Source: MFD09286-c1 sp963701015
GTDB lineage: Bacteria; Bacteroidota; Bacteroidia; Bacteroidales; DTGW01
NCBI GenBank assembly: GCA_963701015.1
Contig: OY969556.1
Coordinates: forward strand, 496,001-560,000
Length of the DNA: 64,000 bases
Reading direction: 5' to 3'
Below are positions 1-7,368 of this stretch, in pieces; positions within the stretch are counted from its first letter, which is position 1; each line of letters starts with the position of its first letter. The notes under the pieces were generated by a model. That model was not told the DNA's origin. It searched no databases and saw nothing but the letters and a program-made list of their open reading frames with translations. Made by a program: the position numbers and the translations under genes.

Positions 1-186
1 TGTAATCATTAATTAATTCTTAAAATCGTATTTCAAATAGGTTTGCAATAATAAAGAACATTTCGATTGTAAACAATAGGTTGAAATGATAAGTAATAAA
101 CTTTTTGTTCACATTTGGCTATATTTGCCGGATAGTAAATTACCTATGATTACCGGTTTCAAATTTAATCATTAATAAGAAATTCA

Positions 187-194
187 TACTTTTG
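187..194 (+). promoter_or_regulatory. Putative -7 box for tgt
   Basis: The octamer TACTTTTG matches the Bacteroidota -7 consensus TAnnTTTG and ends 11 bases before the tgt ATG. No good -33 TTTG is seen 19 bp upstream. If used, the transcript would have a leader of only a few bases. Confidence 0.4.
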
Positions 195-205
195 TTGTTG
201 GAAAC

Positions 206-1336
206 ATGAAGTTTACATTACAAAATACTGATAATAAAAGTAAAGCGCGGGCAGGATTAGTTGAAACCGATCACGGTTTAATTGAAACACCTATTTTCAT
301 GCCGGTTGGTACCGCCGGAACAGTTAAAGCTGTTCATCAGCATGAACTTGCTAAAGATATAAAAGCACAAATAATTCTCGGAAATACTTATCATTTGTTC
401 CTTCGTCCCGGACTTGAAATAATTAAAACGGCAGGAGGTTTGCATAAATTTATAAATTGGAATAAACCAATATTAACTGATAGTGGTGGTTATCAGGTTT
501 TTTCCCTTGCCGATAACCGAAAGCTAAAAGAAGATGGAGCCCATTTCAGTTCACATATCGACGGTTCAAAACATATTTTCACACCCGAAAATGTGGTTGA
601 TATTCAACGTATAATTGGAGCAGATATAATAATGGCATTTGATGAATGTGCGCCTTATCCATGTGAAAGAAAATATGCTGAAAATTCAGTACGGCTTACA
701 CATCAATGGTTAGAAAGAGGCATTAAACATTTTAACTCATCCACTCCATTATATGAACATAATCAGGCTTTTTTCCCTATAGTTCAAGGCAGTGTTTACA
801 AGGATTTGCGTATTTCGTCAGCTGAAAAAATTGCATCGTTAAATATGGAAGGAAATGCAATTGGAGGTTTGGCAGTGGGAGAACCGGCTGAACAAATGTA
901 CGAAACAATTGAAATAGTTAATTCAATATTGCCAATAGACAAACCACGATATTTAATGGGCGTGGGCACACCTGTAAATATACTTGAGTCAATTGGTTTA
1001 GGAATTGATATGTTTGATTGTGTAATGCCAACCCGAAATGCGCGTAATGGCATGTTATTTACAAAAAATGGGATTATGAATATGCGCAACGAGAAATGGC
1101 GGAATGATTTTTCTCCCATTGATGAATCTTCGGAATGTTTTGTTGATACTGAATATTCAAAAGCATATTTAAGACATTTAATAGTTTCGAAAGAAATTTT
1201 GGGAGCTCAAATTGCTTCAATTCATAATTTACATTTTTACATTTGGCTGGTGAGCGAAGCACGAAAACAAATTTTAAATAATACATTTGCAAGCTGGAAA
1301 GAGCTAATGATTAAAAAGGTTTCAAAGCGGTGCTGA
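206..1336 (+). CDS. tgt: Queuine tRNA-ribosyltransferase (TGT)
   Basis: Exchanges guanine 34 for preQ1 in the anticodon of GUN-type tRNAs during queuosine synthesis (cytoplasmic). The 376-aa product is full length for the family and carries the substrate-pocket motif DSGGYQVFSL near residue 92, the GGLAVGE loop near 220 and CVMPTRNARNG near 275. The usual zinc motif CxCxxC before the YS-AYLRHL segment is not intact: the equivalent positions read S, C and D. My recollection is that Bacteroidota TGTs commonly lack these cysteines, so this is probably lineage-specific rather than inactivation. The ATG follows a -7-like box. A permease gene lies 64 bp downstream on the same strand. Confidence 0.96.
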   Translation: MKFTLQNTDNKSKARAGLVETDHGLIETPIFMPVGTAGTVKAVHQHELAKDIKAQIILGNTYHLFLRPGLEIIKTAGGLHKFINWNKPILTDSGGYQVFSLADNRKLKEDGAHFSSHIDGSKHIFTPENVVDIQRIIGADIIMAFDECAPYPCERKYAENSVRLTHQWLERGIKHFNSSTPLYEHNQAFFPIVQGSVYKDLRISSAEKIASLNMEGNAIGGLAVGEPAEQMYETIEIVNSILPIDKPRYLMGVGTPVNILESIGLGIDMFDCVMPTRNARNGMLFTKNGIMNMRNEKWRNDFSPIDESSECFVDTEYSKAYLRHLIVSKEILGAQIASIHNLHFYIWLVSEARKQILNNTFASWKELMIKKVSKRC

Positions 1337-1400
1337 TTTTTTTGTTCTAAATTGAATAAAATTAAATTACAATCGTTTTGATAAGTAAAATAGGAAGAGT

Positions 1401-2534
1401 TTGAACTTATTTAAAACATTTAAAGATAATTTAGCAACATTAAGGTTTCCCGGTTACAAAAAAATCGACCGCTATATAATGCGCAAGTTTTTAGGGACAT
1501 TTTTTGTTGCTATTGCTTTAATGATTGTAATTGCAATAATTTTTGATACATCGGAAAAACTTGACGATTTTATCGAAAAGAATGCTCCACTAAAGGCTAT
1601 CGTTTTCAATTACTTTTGCAATTTCATCCCCTATTTTGTAGTTCTGTACAGTCACTTATTCACTTTTATTTCAGTTGTTTTCTTTACTTCGAAAATGGCA
1701 TACAGAACCGAAATTATTGCCATTTTAGGAGCCGGAGTGAGTTATAAACGGCTCATGTGGCCTTATTTTCTTTCATCAGCTGTTATTGCAGTTTTATCAT
1801 ATACACTTTTAAATTTTGTAGTTCCCAATGCAAATAAAATTCGGTTGGAATTCGAAGACACTTATATTCATAATGGTCCCGTAAATTTCAATACCAGGAA
1901 TATTCATAAGCAAATTCGGCCCGGGGTAGTTATTTATATGGAAACTTATAGTAATATACAAAATACCGGGTATCGGTTTTCAATTGAAAAATTTGATAAA
2001 AATGTTTTGGTTTCAAAATTGATGGCTGATTATGTGAACTGGGATTCAATAAAACATAAATGGACTATCAGGGACTATTACATTCGTGATATTGACGGAA
2101 TGAAGGAGAAAATTACCAAGGGCAATACTATAGATACTACTTTAGGTATTTTTCCCGAAGATTTCAGGCGACGGTCAAATGTTGTTGAATCAATGGATTT
2201 ATTTGAATTAAATGCATTTATAAAACAACAAAAAATACAAGGTTCCGAGAATGTTAAGACTTATTTGGTTGAAAAATATAAAAGGGTTGCATTGCCTGTT
2301 TCAACATTTATATTAACACTTATAGGAGTTAGTGTTTCGTCACGCAAAGTTCGTGGTGGTACAGGTTTGCATATTGGGTTGGGACTGGCTTTTTGTTTTT
2401 CATATATTGTTTTTATGCAATTTTCTTCTCAATTTGCTATAAGCGGAAGCTTAAACCCACTTTTTGCTGTCTGGATCCCAAACATTATTTATCTTGGCAT
2501 AGGTTTGTATTTATATAAACTTGCACCAAAATAA
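1401..2534 (+). CDS. LptF/LptG (YjgP/YjgQ) family permease
   Basis: Inner-membrane permease of the lipopolysaccharide export system, which works with the LptB ATPase to move LPS from the inner membrane to the periplasmic bridge. The 377-aa protein has the family layout: an N-terminal amphipathic segment (FPGYKKIDRYIMRKFLGTF), three membrane spans to about residue 125, a periplasmic beta-rich domain of about 150 residues, and three C-terminal spans from about residue 296. The start is TTG, preceded by a purine-rich AGGAAGAG; the residues after it match the expected N-terminus. Whether it is LptF or LptG cannot be decided from sequence alone. It probably follows tgt in one transcript. Confidence 0.88.
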   Translation: MNLFKTFKDNLATLRFPGYKKIDRYIMRKFLGTFFVAIALMIVIAIIFDTSEKLDDFIEKNAPLKAIVFNYFCNFIPYFVVLYSHLFTFISVVFFTSKMAYRTEIIAILGAGVSYKRLMWPYFLSSAVIAVLSYTLLNFVVPNANKIRLEFEDTYIHNGPVNFNTRNIHKQIRPGVVIYMETYSNIQNTGYRFSIEKFDKNVLVSKLMADYVNWDSIKHKWTIRDYYIRDIDGMKEKITKGNTIDTTLGIFPEDFRRRSNVVESMDLFELNAFIKQQKIQGSENVKTYLVEKYKRVALPVSTFILTLIGVSVSSRKVRGGTGLHIGLGLAFCFSYIVFMQFSSQFAISGSLNPLFAVWIPNIIYLGIGLYLYKLAPK

Positions 2535-2836
2535 TGTTTCAATGTACAAATTTGCCAATGTATTAAAGTAATAATTGCGAATAACGAATTAAAGATTCTG
2601 AAAAGCATTAGTTTCTGTACTAATAAAGAATTATTAAATAAAGTATTGATTTTTCAGAATTGAATGGAGTTTTCATCCATAGTTGAATTAGTACATTGAC
2701 TCATAAGCAAATATGTACTTTGGTTCATTGATTCTTGGGTTTAAATTTTTTTAAATAAATTTCATTTTGTAATCTTGCACCTCATTTATATTTCTATTGG
2801 GTAGTTTATCCAAATTATTAATTTAAGAAAGAATTT
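2535..2836. other. Intergenic region rich in inverted repeats
   Basis: No gene is seen in these 302 bases. They contain nested inverted repeats: CAATGTAC (2540-2547) with GTACATTG (2691-2698); ATTCTGAAAA (2595-2604) with TTTTCAGAAT (2651-2660); ATTAGT (2607-2612) with ACTAAT (2619-2624); and ATGGA (2664-2668) with TCCAT (2676-2680). GTACTAAT (2617-2624) could also pair with ATTAGTAC (2687-2694). A weak -7-like TAATCTTG lies at 2770-2777. The region could be a structured leader for the carboxylase operon, a terminator for the permease gene, or a remnant of an intergenic repeat. Confidence 0.4.
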
Positions 2837-4381
2837 ATGGCTTTAGAAAACAAAATTCTGGAATTACAGAAAAAAAGGGAAATTGTTTCAATGGGAGGTG
2901 GCGAAAAAGCTATCGAGAAACAAGTTGCCATGGGCAAACTTACTGCCCGCGATCGGATACATGGTTTGCTTGATGCCGATTCGTTTCATGAATACGATTT
3001 ATTTGTGCAACATGATGCCCGCGATTTTGGCATGGAAAAAAAAGAACTTCATGGCGATGGCGTAATTACTGGTACTGGCACTTTAAACGAAAGACCAATC
3101 AGTATCTTTGCACAGGATTTTACAGTTGTAGGTGGCTCTCTGGGCAGAATGCATGCAGGGAAAATAACTAAAATTATGGATCACGCTTTGAAAATGCGGA
3201 TGCCTCTAATTGGTATCAATGATTCAGGTGGGGCTCGTATTCAGGAAGGTGTAAATTCTCTTGCTGGTTATGGTGAAATATTTTTCCGTAATACACTAGC
3301 ATCGGGAGTTATTCCTCAAATTTCAGTTATTCTTGGACCATGTGCCGGCGGTGCGGTTTATTCACCGGCATTAACCGATTGGGTTTTTGTTGTTGATAAC
3401 ATTTCAAAAATGTTTATTACCGGTCCGGAAGTTATTAAAAGTGTATTAGGTGAAGAAATTAGCCAGGAAGACTTAGGTGGCGCTCGCGTTCATGCTGAAA
3501 TCACTGGTAATGCACATTTCTTTGCCAAAAGCGAACTTGAATGTTTCGAACAAATAAAAAGATTATTATCATTTATACCCTGGCATAATGGTGAAAAAGC
3601 TCCCAAAAGAGCTCCAAAGCCTCCAAAGCCTGAATATAAAATTGGAAATATTATTCCTGATGATCCTAAACAACCATATGATGTTCGCGATGTAGTTCGT
3701 GCCGTTGTTGATGATTCTGATTTTTTTGAAATAATGGAATTATGGGCAGCAAATGCAGTTATTGGTTTTGGTCGTGTTAATGGCGAAACCGTTGGTTTTG
3801 TTTGTAACCAACCTTTGGTTTTAGCAGGCGTTCTCGATGTTGATTCATCAGATAAGATAGCTCGTTTTATTAGATATTGCAATGCATTTAATATTCCAAT
3901 AGTTACATTTGTTGATTTACCAGGTTATTTACCAGGAATTGATCAGGAACATGCTGGTGTTATTCGGCATGGGGCAAAAATTCTTTATTCATACAGCGAA
4001 GCTACTGTACCTAAAATTACAGTTATATTACGAAAGGCATATGGCGGAGGATATATTGCAATGAGTTCACGTCATTTACGTGCCGATTTCGTATTTGCTT
4101 GGCCTGGTGCTGAAGTTGCAGTTATGGGTCCCGAAGGTGCTGCCAATATTATTTTTCGTAAAGAAATTACCGAAGCAGCTGACCCGGAAGCAATGCGTAA
4201 GGAGAAAGTAAAAGAATATACCGAAAAATTTGCTAATCCATTTGTAGCAGCCTCAAAAGGCTATATTGATTCGGTAATTGAACCAGCCGAAACACGTCGT
4301 TATATTACCCATGCAATTGAAGTTTCAGAACATAAGGATTCAGGTATGCCACGTAAAAAACATGGTTTAATACCATTTTAA
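2837..4381 (+). CDS. Acyl-CoA carboxylase / methylmalonyl-CoA decarboxylase, carboxyltransferase subunit
   Basis: Carboxyltransferase of the PccB/MmdA family, which transfers a carboxyl group between biotin and an acyl-CoA, most likely propionyl-CoA/methylmalonyl-CoA. The 514-aa length is typical. It has two crotonase-like halves. The N-terminal half has the oxyanion-hole region with DSGGARIQEG and GPCAGGAVYSPA; the C-terminal half has DLPGYLPGIDQEH and RKAYGGGYIAMSS. A biotin carrier protein follows 14 bp downstream, so the two are an operon. Neither a biotin carboxylase nor a membrane decarboxylase beta subunit is nearby. It is therefore open whether the complex carboxylates propionyl-CoA or decarboxylates methylmalonyl-CoA. 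Confidence 0.93.
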   Translation: MALENKILELQKKREIVSMGGGEKAIEKQVAMGKLTARDRIHGLLDADSFHEYDLFVQHDARDFGMEKKELHGDGVITGTGTLNERPISIFAQDFTVVGGSLGRMHAGKITKIMDHALKMRMPLIGINDSGGARIQEGVNSLAGYGEIFFRNTLASGVIPQISVILGPCAGGAVYSPALTDWVFVVDNISKMFITGPEVIKSVLGEEISQEDLGGARVHAEITGNAHFFAKSELECFEQIKRLLSFIPWHNGEKAPKRAPKPPKPEYKIGNIIPDDPKQPYDVRDVVRAVVDDSDFFEIMELWAANAVIGFGRVNGETVGFVCNQPLVLAGVLDVDSSDKIARFIRYCNAFNIPIVTFVDLPGYLPGIDQEHAGVIRHGAKILYSYSEATVPKITVILRKAYGGGYIAMSSRHLRADFVFAWPGAEVAVMGPEGAANIIFRKEITEAADPEAMRKEKVKEYTEKFANPFVAASKGYIDSVIEPAETRRYITHAIEVSEHKDSGMPRKKHGLIPF

Positions 4382-4395
4382 TTCAGGAGGGAACG

Positions 4396-4710
4396 ATGTT
4401 GGAAAATGAATTTAAAACCTTTTCGATGTGGGAAAGGGACTATCAAACGCTTTATACCAAAAAGTTTTTGGCGCGCAAACCATATCAGGCACCAAATTCA
4501 AAAATGATTTATTCTTTTATACCTGGAACAATACGGGAAATTAAAATTAAAACTGGTCAGTCTGTAAAAAAAGGTGAACCAATATTAATTTTAGAATCGA
4601 TGAAAATGCTCAATATAATTAGGATGCCAGTTGATGGTATTGTTAAGCAAATAAATATTGCCATTGGGGAGAAAGTACCAAAGACTCATTTAATGGTTGA
4701 ATTGGAATAA
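4396..4710 (+). CDS. Biotin carboxyl carrier protein (biotin/lipoyl attachment)
   Basis: The 104-aa protein has a C-terminal biotinyl domain (about residues 32-103) with the motif ESMKM, making Lys70 the expected biotinylation site. It carries carboxybiotin to the carboxyltransferase encoded just upstream. The first 30 residues are charged and aromatic and are not the usual Ala/Pro-rich linker. The gene has a strong Shine-Dalgarno AGGAGGG (4385-4391) 4 bases before the ATG, which is unusual in this phylum and may couple its translation to the upstream gene. An IS element begins about 6 bp after the stop codon. Confidence 0.92.
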   Translation: MLENEFKTFSMWERDYQTLYTKKFLARKPYQAPNSKMIYSFIPGTIREIKIKTGQSVKKGEPILILESMKMLNIIRMPVDGIVKQINIAIGEKVPKTHLMVELE

Positions 4711-4720
4711 AATTAAAGAA

Positions 4721-4750
4721 GGTGTCTCAAAAGTCGAGGCACCTTTTTTT
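4721..4750 (+). terminator. Hairpin with T-run at the IS left end
   Basis: GGTGTCTC and GAGGCACC (one non-Watson-Crick position) flank a 7-base loop and are followed by seven T. This looks like an intrinsic terminator for the carboxyltransferase-carrier operon. Half of the stem belongs to the left inverted repeat of the IS, so the terminator may have arrived with the element and would protect the transposase from read-through. Confidence 0.6.
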
Positions 4751-4806
4751 GTTAATAAAAAGTTCATAAAAAAGGCTCATTAATTTAATCATTTATCTTG
4801 TTTAGT

Positions 4807-4832
4807 TGTCTCATTATCAAAAGTATGAGACA
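4807..4832 (+). promoter_or_regulatory. Hairpin touching the transposase start codon
   Basis: TGTCTCAT (4807-4814) and ATGAGACA (4825-4832) are a perfect 8-bp inverted repeat whose last base is the A of the transposase ATG. In RNA it would place the start codon at the base of a stem and could limit translation from read-through transcripts, a known way for IS elements to stay quiet. The function is inferred. Confidence 0.45.
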
Positions 4833-6358
4833 TGTATAACCAAAGATCAAAAGTAGTTTTTAAAGACTACAGTCCCAATCAAATCATGTTACTTCCCCCA
4901 TCACTGGAGGAGTTCATAGATGCAAACCATCCAGTTCGGGTTGTAAACAAAGTCATTGACAGTATTAACGCTGATGCATTGCATAAACAATATAAAGGAG
5001 GTGGCACCTCAAGCTATCATCCTCGGATGTTGCTGAAGGTTCTTATATACAGTTACCTGAACAATGTATATAGTAGTCGTAAAATGGAAACAGCCTTAAA
5101 AGAGAACATTCATTTTATGTGGCTGAGTGCTATGAACCACCCTGATCATAATACACTTAATCGATTTAGAAGTGATAGGCTCAAAAATGTTTTAAAAGAA
5201 ATATTTGCACAAGTAGTCATGTTATTAGTGGAATCGGGACATGTAAGCCTTCAGGAAATCTATGTTGATGGGACCAAAATAGAATCCAAGGCTAATCGTT
5301 ATACTTTCGTTTGGGGCAATTCCATAAAGACCAATAAGGAGAAAATGGTGGCACAACTAAAAGAGTTATGGGATTATACCCAATCGTTAGCCAAAGAGGA
5401 ATTACAAGATACAGATAATGTTGACTTTACCCAAATAGATGCAGAAAAAGTAAAACGGACTATTAATCAAATAGATCAAGCATTATCTGATAAAAAGGTT
5501 GACAAGAAAGTAAGACAGAAATTAAATTACGCTCGCCAACATTGGCCACAAAATCTCAACAAGTACAAGGAGCAAGAGCAGATATTAGGCAAACGGAACT
5601 CGTATAGTAAAACAGACCCTGGGGCAACCTTCATGCGAATGAAAGAAGATCACATGAAAAACGGTCAGTTGAAACCAGGATATAATGTTCAGATAAGCAC
5701 TAATAATCAATATATTGTAAACTATAGCCATCACCCCAATCCAACCGATACAACCACATTAAGGCCTCATTTGGAACAGTTCCACACCCTGTATAACAAT
5801 TATCCTAAAGTAGCTGTGGCAGATGCTGGTTATGGTTCAGAAGAAAATTACGCATTGTTAGAAAAGGCAAAAATAGACGCTTATATAAAGTTTAACTATT
5901 TTGACAAAGATCAACGCAAAATTAAGAACTCTCTCAATAGCAATTTATTCTACAACTCTGAAAAGAACTGCTACTATTGTCCAATGGGTCAACCGATGAA
6001 TTACATTGGCTCAATCAAACGAGTTACAGAAAACGGTTTTGAGCAACAAATATCTCGTTACCAAGCTATTAATTGCAGTACATGCCCATTGCGTGGAGCT
6101 TGTCATAAAAGTAAGAAGAATAAAATAATAGAAATTAATCATAATCTAAACCGACTAAAGGCCCAAGCATCAGAACGCTTGAAGAGTGAGCAAGGGCTTT
6201 ACTACCGAAGTAAAAGAGGGGTTGATGTTGAACCCGTTTTTGCCAATATCAAGTTTAATAAAGGATTTAAGCGTTTTGGACTTAAAGGAATGTTAAAAAC
6301 AGAAATTGAAATGGGCTTACTAGCGTTGGCACACAATTTAGCAAAAAGAGCAGCATAG
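4832..6358 (+). CDS. IS1182-family transposase
   Basis: DDE transposase of 508 aa and apparently intact. The N-terminal domain (about residues 10-100) is the DUF772-type transposase domain. The catalytic core includes the strand YVDGTKIESKANRYTF near residue 144 and the second-aspartate region VADAGYGSEENY near residue 330. A cysteine-containing insertion follows (CPMGQPM near 387; CSTCPLRGACHKS near 413). The C-terminus (EPVFANIKFNKGFKRFGLKG, then EIEMGLLALAHNLAK) is typical of this IS group and includes the catalytic Glu region. The gene occupies nearly the whole element. Confidence 0.92.
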   Translation: MYNQRSKVVFKDYSPNQIMLLPPSLEEFIDANHPVRVVNKVIDSINADALHKQYKGGGTSSYHPRMLLKVLIYSYLNNVYSSRKMETALKENIHFMWLSAMNHPDHNTLNRFRSDRLKNVLKEIFAQVVMLLVESGHVSLQEIYVDGTKIESKANRYTFVWGNSIKTNKEKMVAQLKELWDYTQSLAKEELQDTDNVDFTQIDAEKVKRTINQIDQALSDKKVDKKVRQKLNYARQHWPQNLNKYKEQEQILGKRNSYSKTDPGATFMRMKEDHMKNGQLKPGYNVQISTNNQYIVNYSHHPNPTDTTTLRPHLEQFHTLYNNYPKVAVADAGYGSEENYALLEKAKIDAYIKFNYFDKDQRKIKNSLNSNLFYNSEKNCYYCPMGQPMNYIGSIKRVTENGFEQQISRYQAINCSTCPLRGACHKSKKNKIIEINHNLNRLKAQASERLKSEQGLYYRSKRGVDVEPVFANIKFNKGFKRFGLKGMLKTEIEMGLLALAHNLAKRAA

Positions 6359-6553
6359 GCTGCTTTGCCATCCTCTTAGGAAGGCAACAAATGTCCTATA
6401 TCGTAATTATTAAATTATTATCAAAAAAATCTAAATCGATCAAACAAAAAAATAATCTACCATAAAACATTTTGATCAGTTCAAAAAAATTCTACGTTTT
6501 TTAACCAAAAAAAGACCATCTCATTTTTACTTTTGAGACGGCCTCTTATTTTT

Positions 6554-6937
6554 TTAGTTCTGTATGTAGGACAGATAATGAAATGGCATATTAAGTATTT
6601 TATTAAATTCTTTCCCCGTTGCCAACATGTCTTCGTCCATTTCGAGATAATGCCAAAAAATTTCAATTTCTATTCCCTTTAATGCGGCTTCATTTAAAAT
6701 ATTCAATAAATCAAGAATAATTTTAGATGACGATGAATTAAAATAAATTAATCTAAAATGAAATTGAGTTTGTTTGTTGGGTTGTTTTAAATATTCTTCA
6801 ATCCATTTTATTATTGGAGTGTAAAAATCTAAGACATCTTCAGGCAGTGAATGTCCGGAAATTTCAAATAGTCCTTTATCTTTATCCAATACTACTTTAG
6901 GGGTTGAAATCTTTTCTTCAATAAGTAATGCATTCAT
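6554..6937 (-). CDS. SiaC-like regulatory phosphoprotein (DUF1987), copy 1
   Basis: The 127-aa protein belongs to the DUF1987/SiaC family. In Pseudomonas aeruginosa, SiaC is phosphorylated by the kinase SiaB, dephosphorylated by the PP2C phosphatase SiaA, and activates the diguanylate cyclase SiaD. Family marks here are the start LLIEEKISTPKV and the segment YFNSSSSKIILDLL. Residue 68 is Ser, whereas the reported SiaC phosphosite is Thr68. It is the last gene of a three-gene minus-strand cluster, after a closely similar paralogue and a SpoIIE-type phosphatase. The right end of the IS lies 6 bp past its stop codon, but the C-terminus lines up with the paralogue, so it is not truncated. Confidence 0.85.
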   Translation of the reverse strand: MNALLIEEKISTPKVVLDKDKGLFEISGHSLPEDVLDFYTPIIKWIEEYLKQPNKQTQFHFRLIYFNSSSSKIILDLLNILNEAALKGIEIEIFWHYLEMDEDMLATGKEFNKILNMPFHYLSYIQN

Positions 6938-6972
6938 TGTATATATTACAATTTCATATTTATTTAAAACAA

Positions 6973-7359
6973 CTATTCAACTTGCATATAGGATAGAAAT
7001 TGAAATGGAATTTTTAACATTTCATCAAATTCTTTTCCGGTTGATAACATATCTTCGTCCATTTCAAGGTAATGCCATAATATTTCTATATCAAATCCTT
7101 TTTCGGCAAGTTGTTCAAGTAATGTTAGTATATCTAGGATTATTTTTGAAGATGCTGAATTAAAATACATTAACCTAAAATTAAACTCGGTTTTTTTATT
7201 GGGTTGGTTTAAATATTCTTCAATCCACTCAAAGATTGGTTTATAAAAACTCATTACATCTTCTGGCAGTGATTGTCCTGAAATTTCAAATTTACCTTTC
7301 TCTTTGTCCAGAATCACTTGAGGCGTCGATATCCCTTCTTCAATTATTAATGCTTCCAT
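6973..7359 (-). CDS. SiaC-like regulatory phosphoprotein (DUF1987), copy 2
   Basis: The 128-aa paralogue of the neighbouring gene shares the frame STPxVxLDKxKGxFEISG and the YFNSASSKIILDIL segment, with Ser68 followed by Ala at 69. It lies 9 bp downstream of the phosphatase gene and 35 bp upstream of copy 1, so co-transcription is likely. By analogy with SiaA/SiaC and with anti-sigma antagonists, this protein is the likely substrate of the adjacent phosphatase. The duplication suggests two outputs or a decoy. No SiaB-like kinase and no GGDEF protein are in the window. Confidence 0.85.
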   Translation of the reverse strand: MEALIIEEGISTPQVILDKEKGKFEISGQSLPEDVMSFYKPIFEWIEEYLNQPNKKTEFNFRLMYFNSASSKIILDILTLLEQLAEKGFDIEILWHYLEMDEDMLSTGKEFDEMLKIPFQFLSYMQVE

Positions 7360-7368
7360 CAGTTAATT

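Larger units (their letters stand above)
4716..6547 (+). mobile_element. IS1182-family insertion sequence
   Basis: A single-ORF element of about 1.83 kb. The imperfect terminal inverted repeats are about 19 bp (left 4716-4734, right 6529-6547), with the inner 11 bases GTCTCAAAAGT identical. Each end also folds into a hairpin. No exact target duplication could be read: the flanks are AT-only (left aatta, right attttt). The element sits 5 bp after the biotin carrier stop codon and 6 bp before the stop codon of the convergent siaC-like gene, so neither gene is damaged. No second copy is in the window. Confidence 0.8.

Noticed and set aside
4716..6547. Composite transposon involving the IS
   Set aside because: Only one IS copy is present and the flanking genes are ordinary chromosomal genes.
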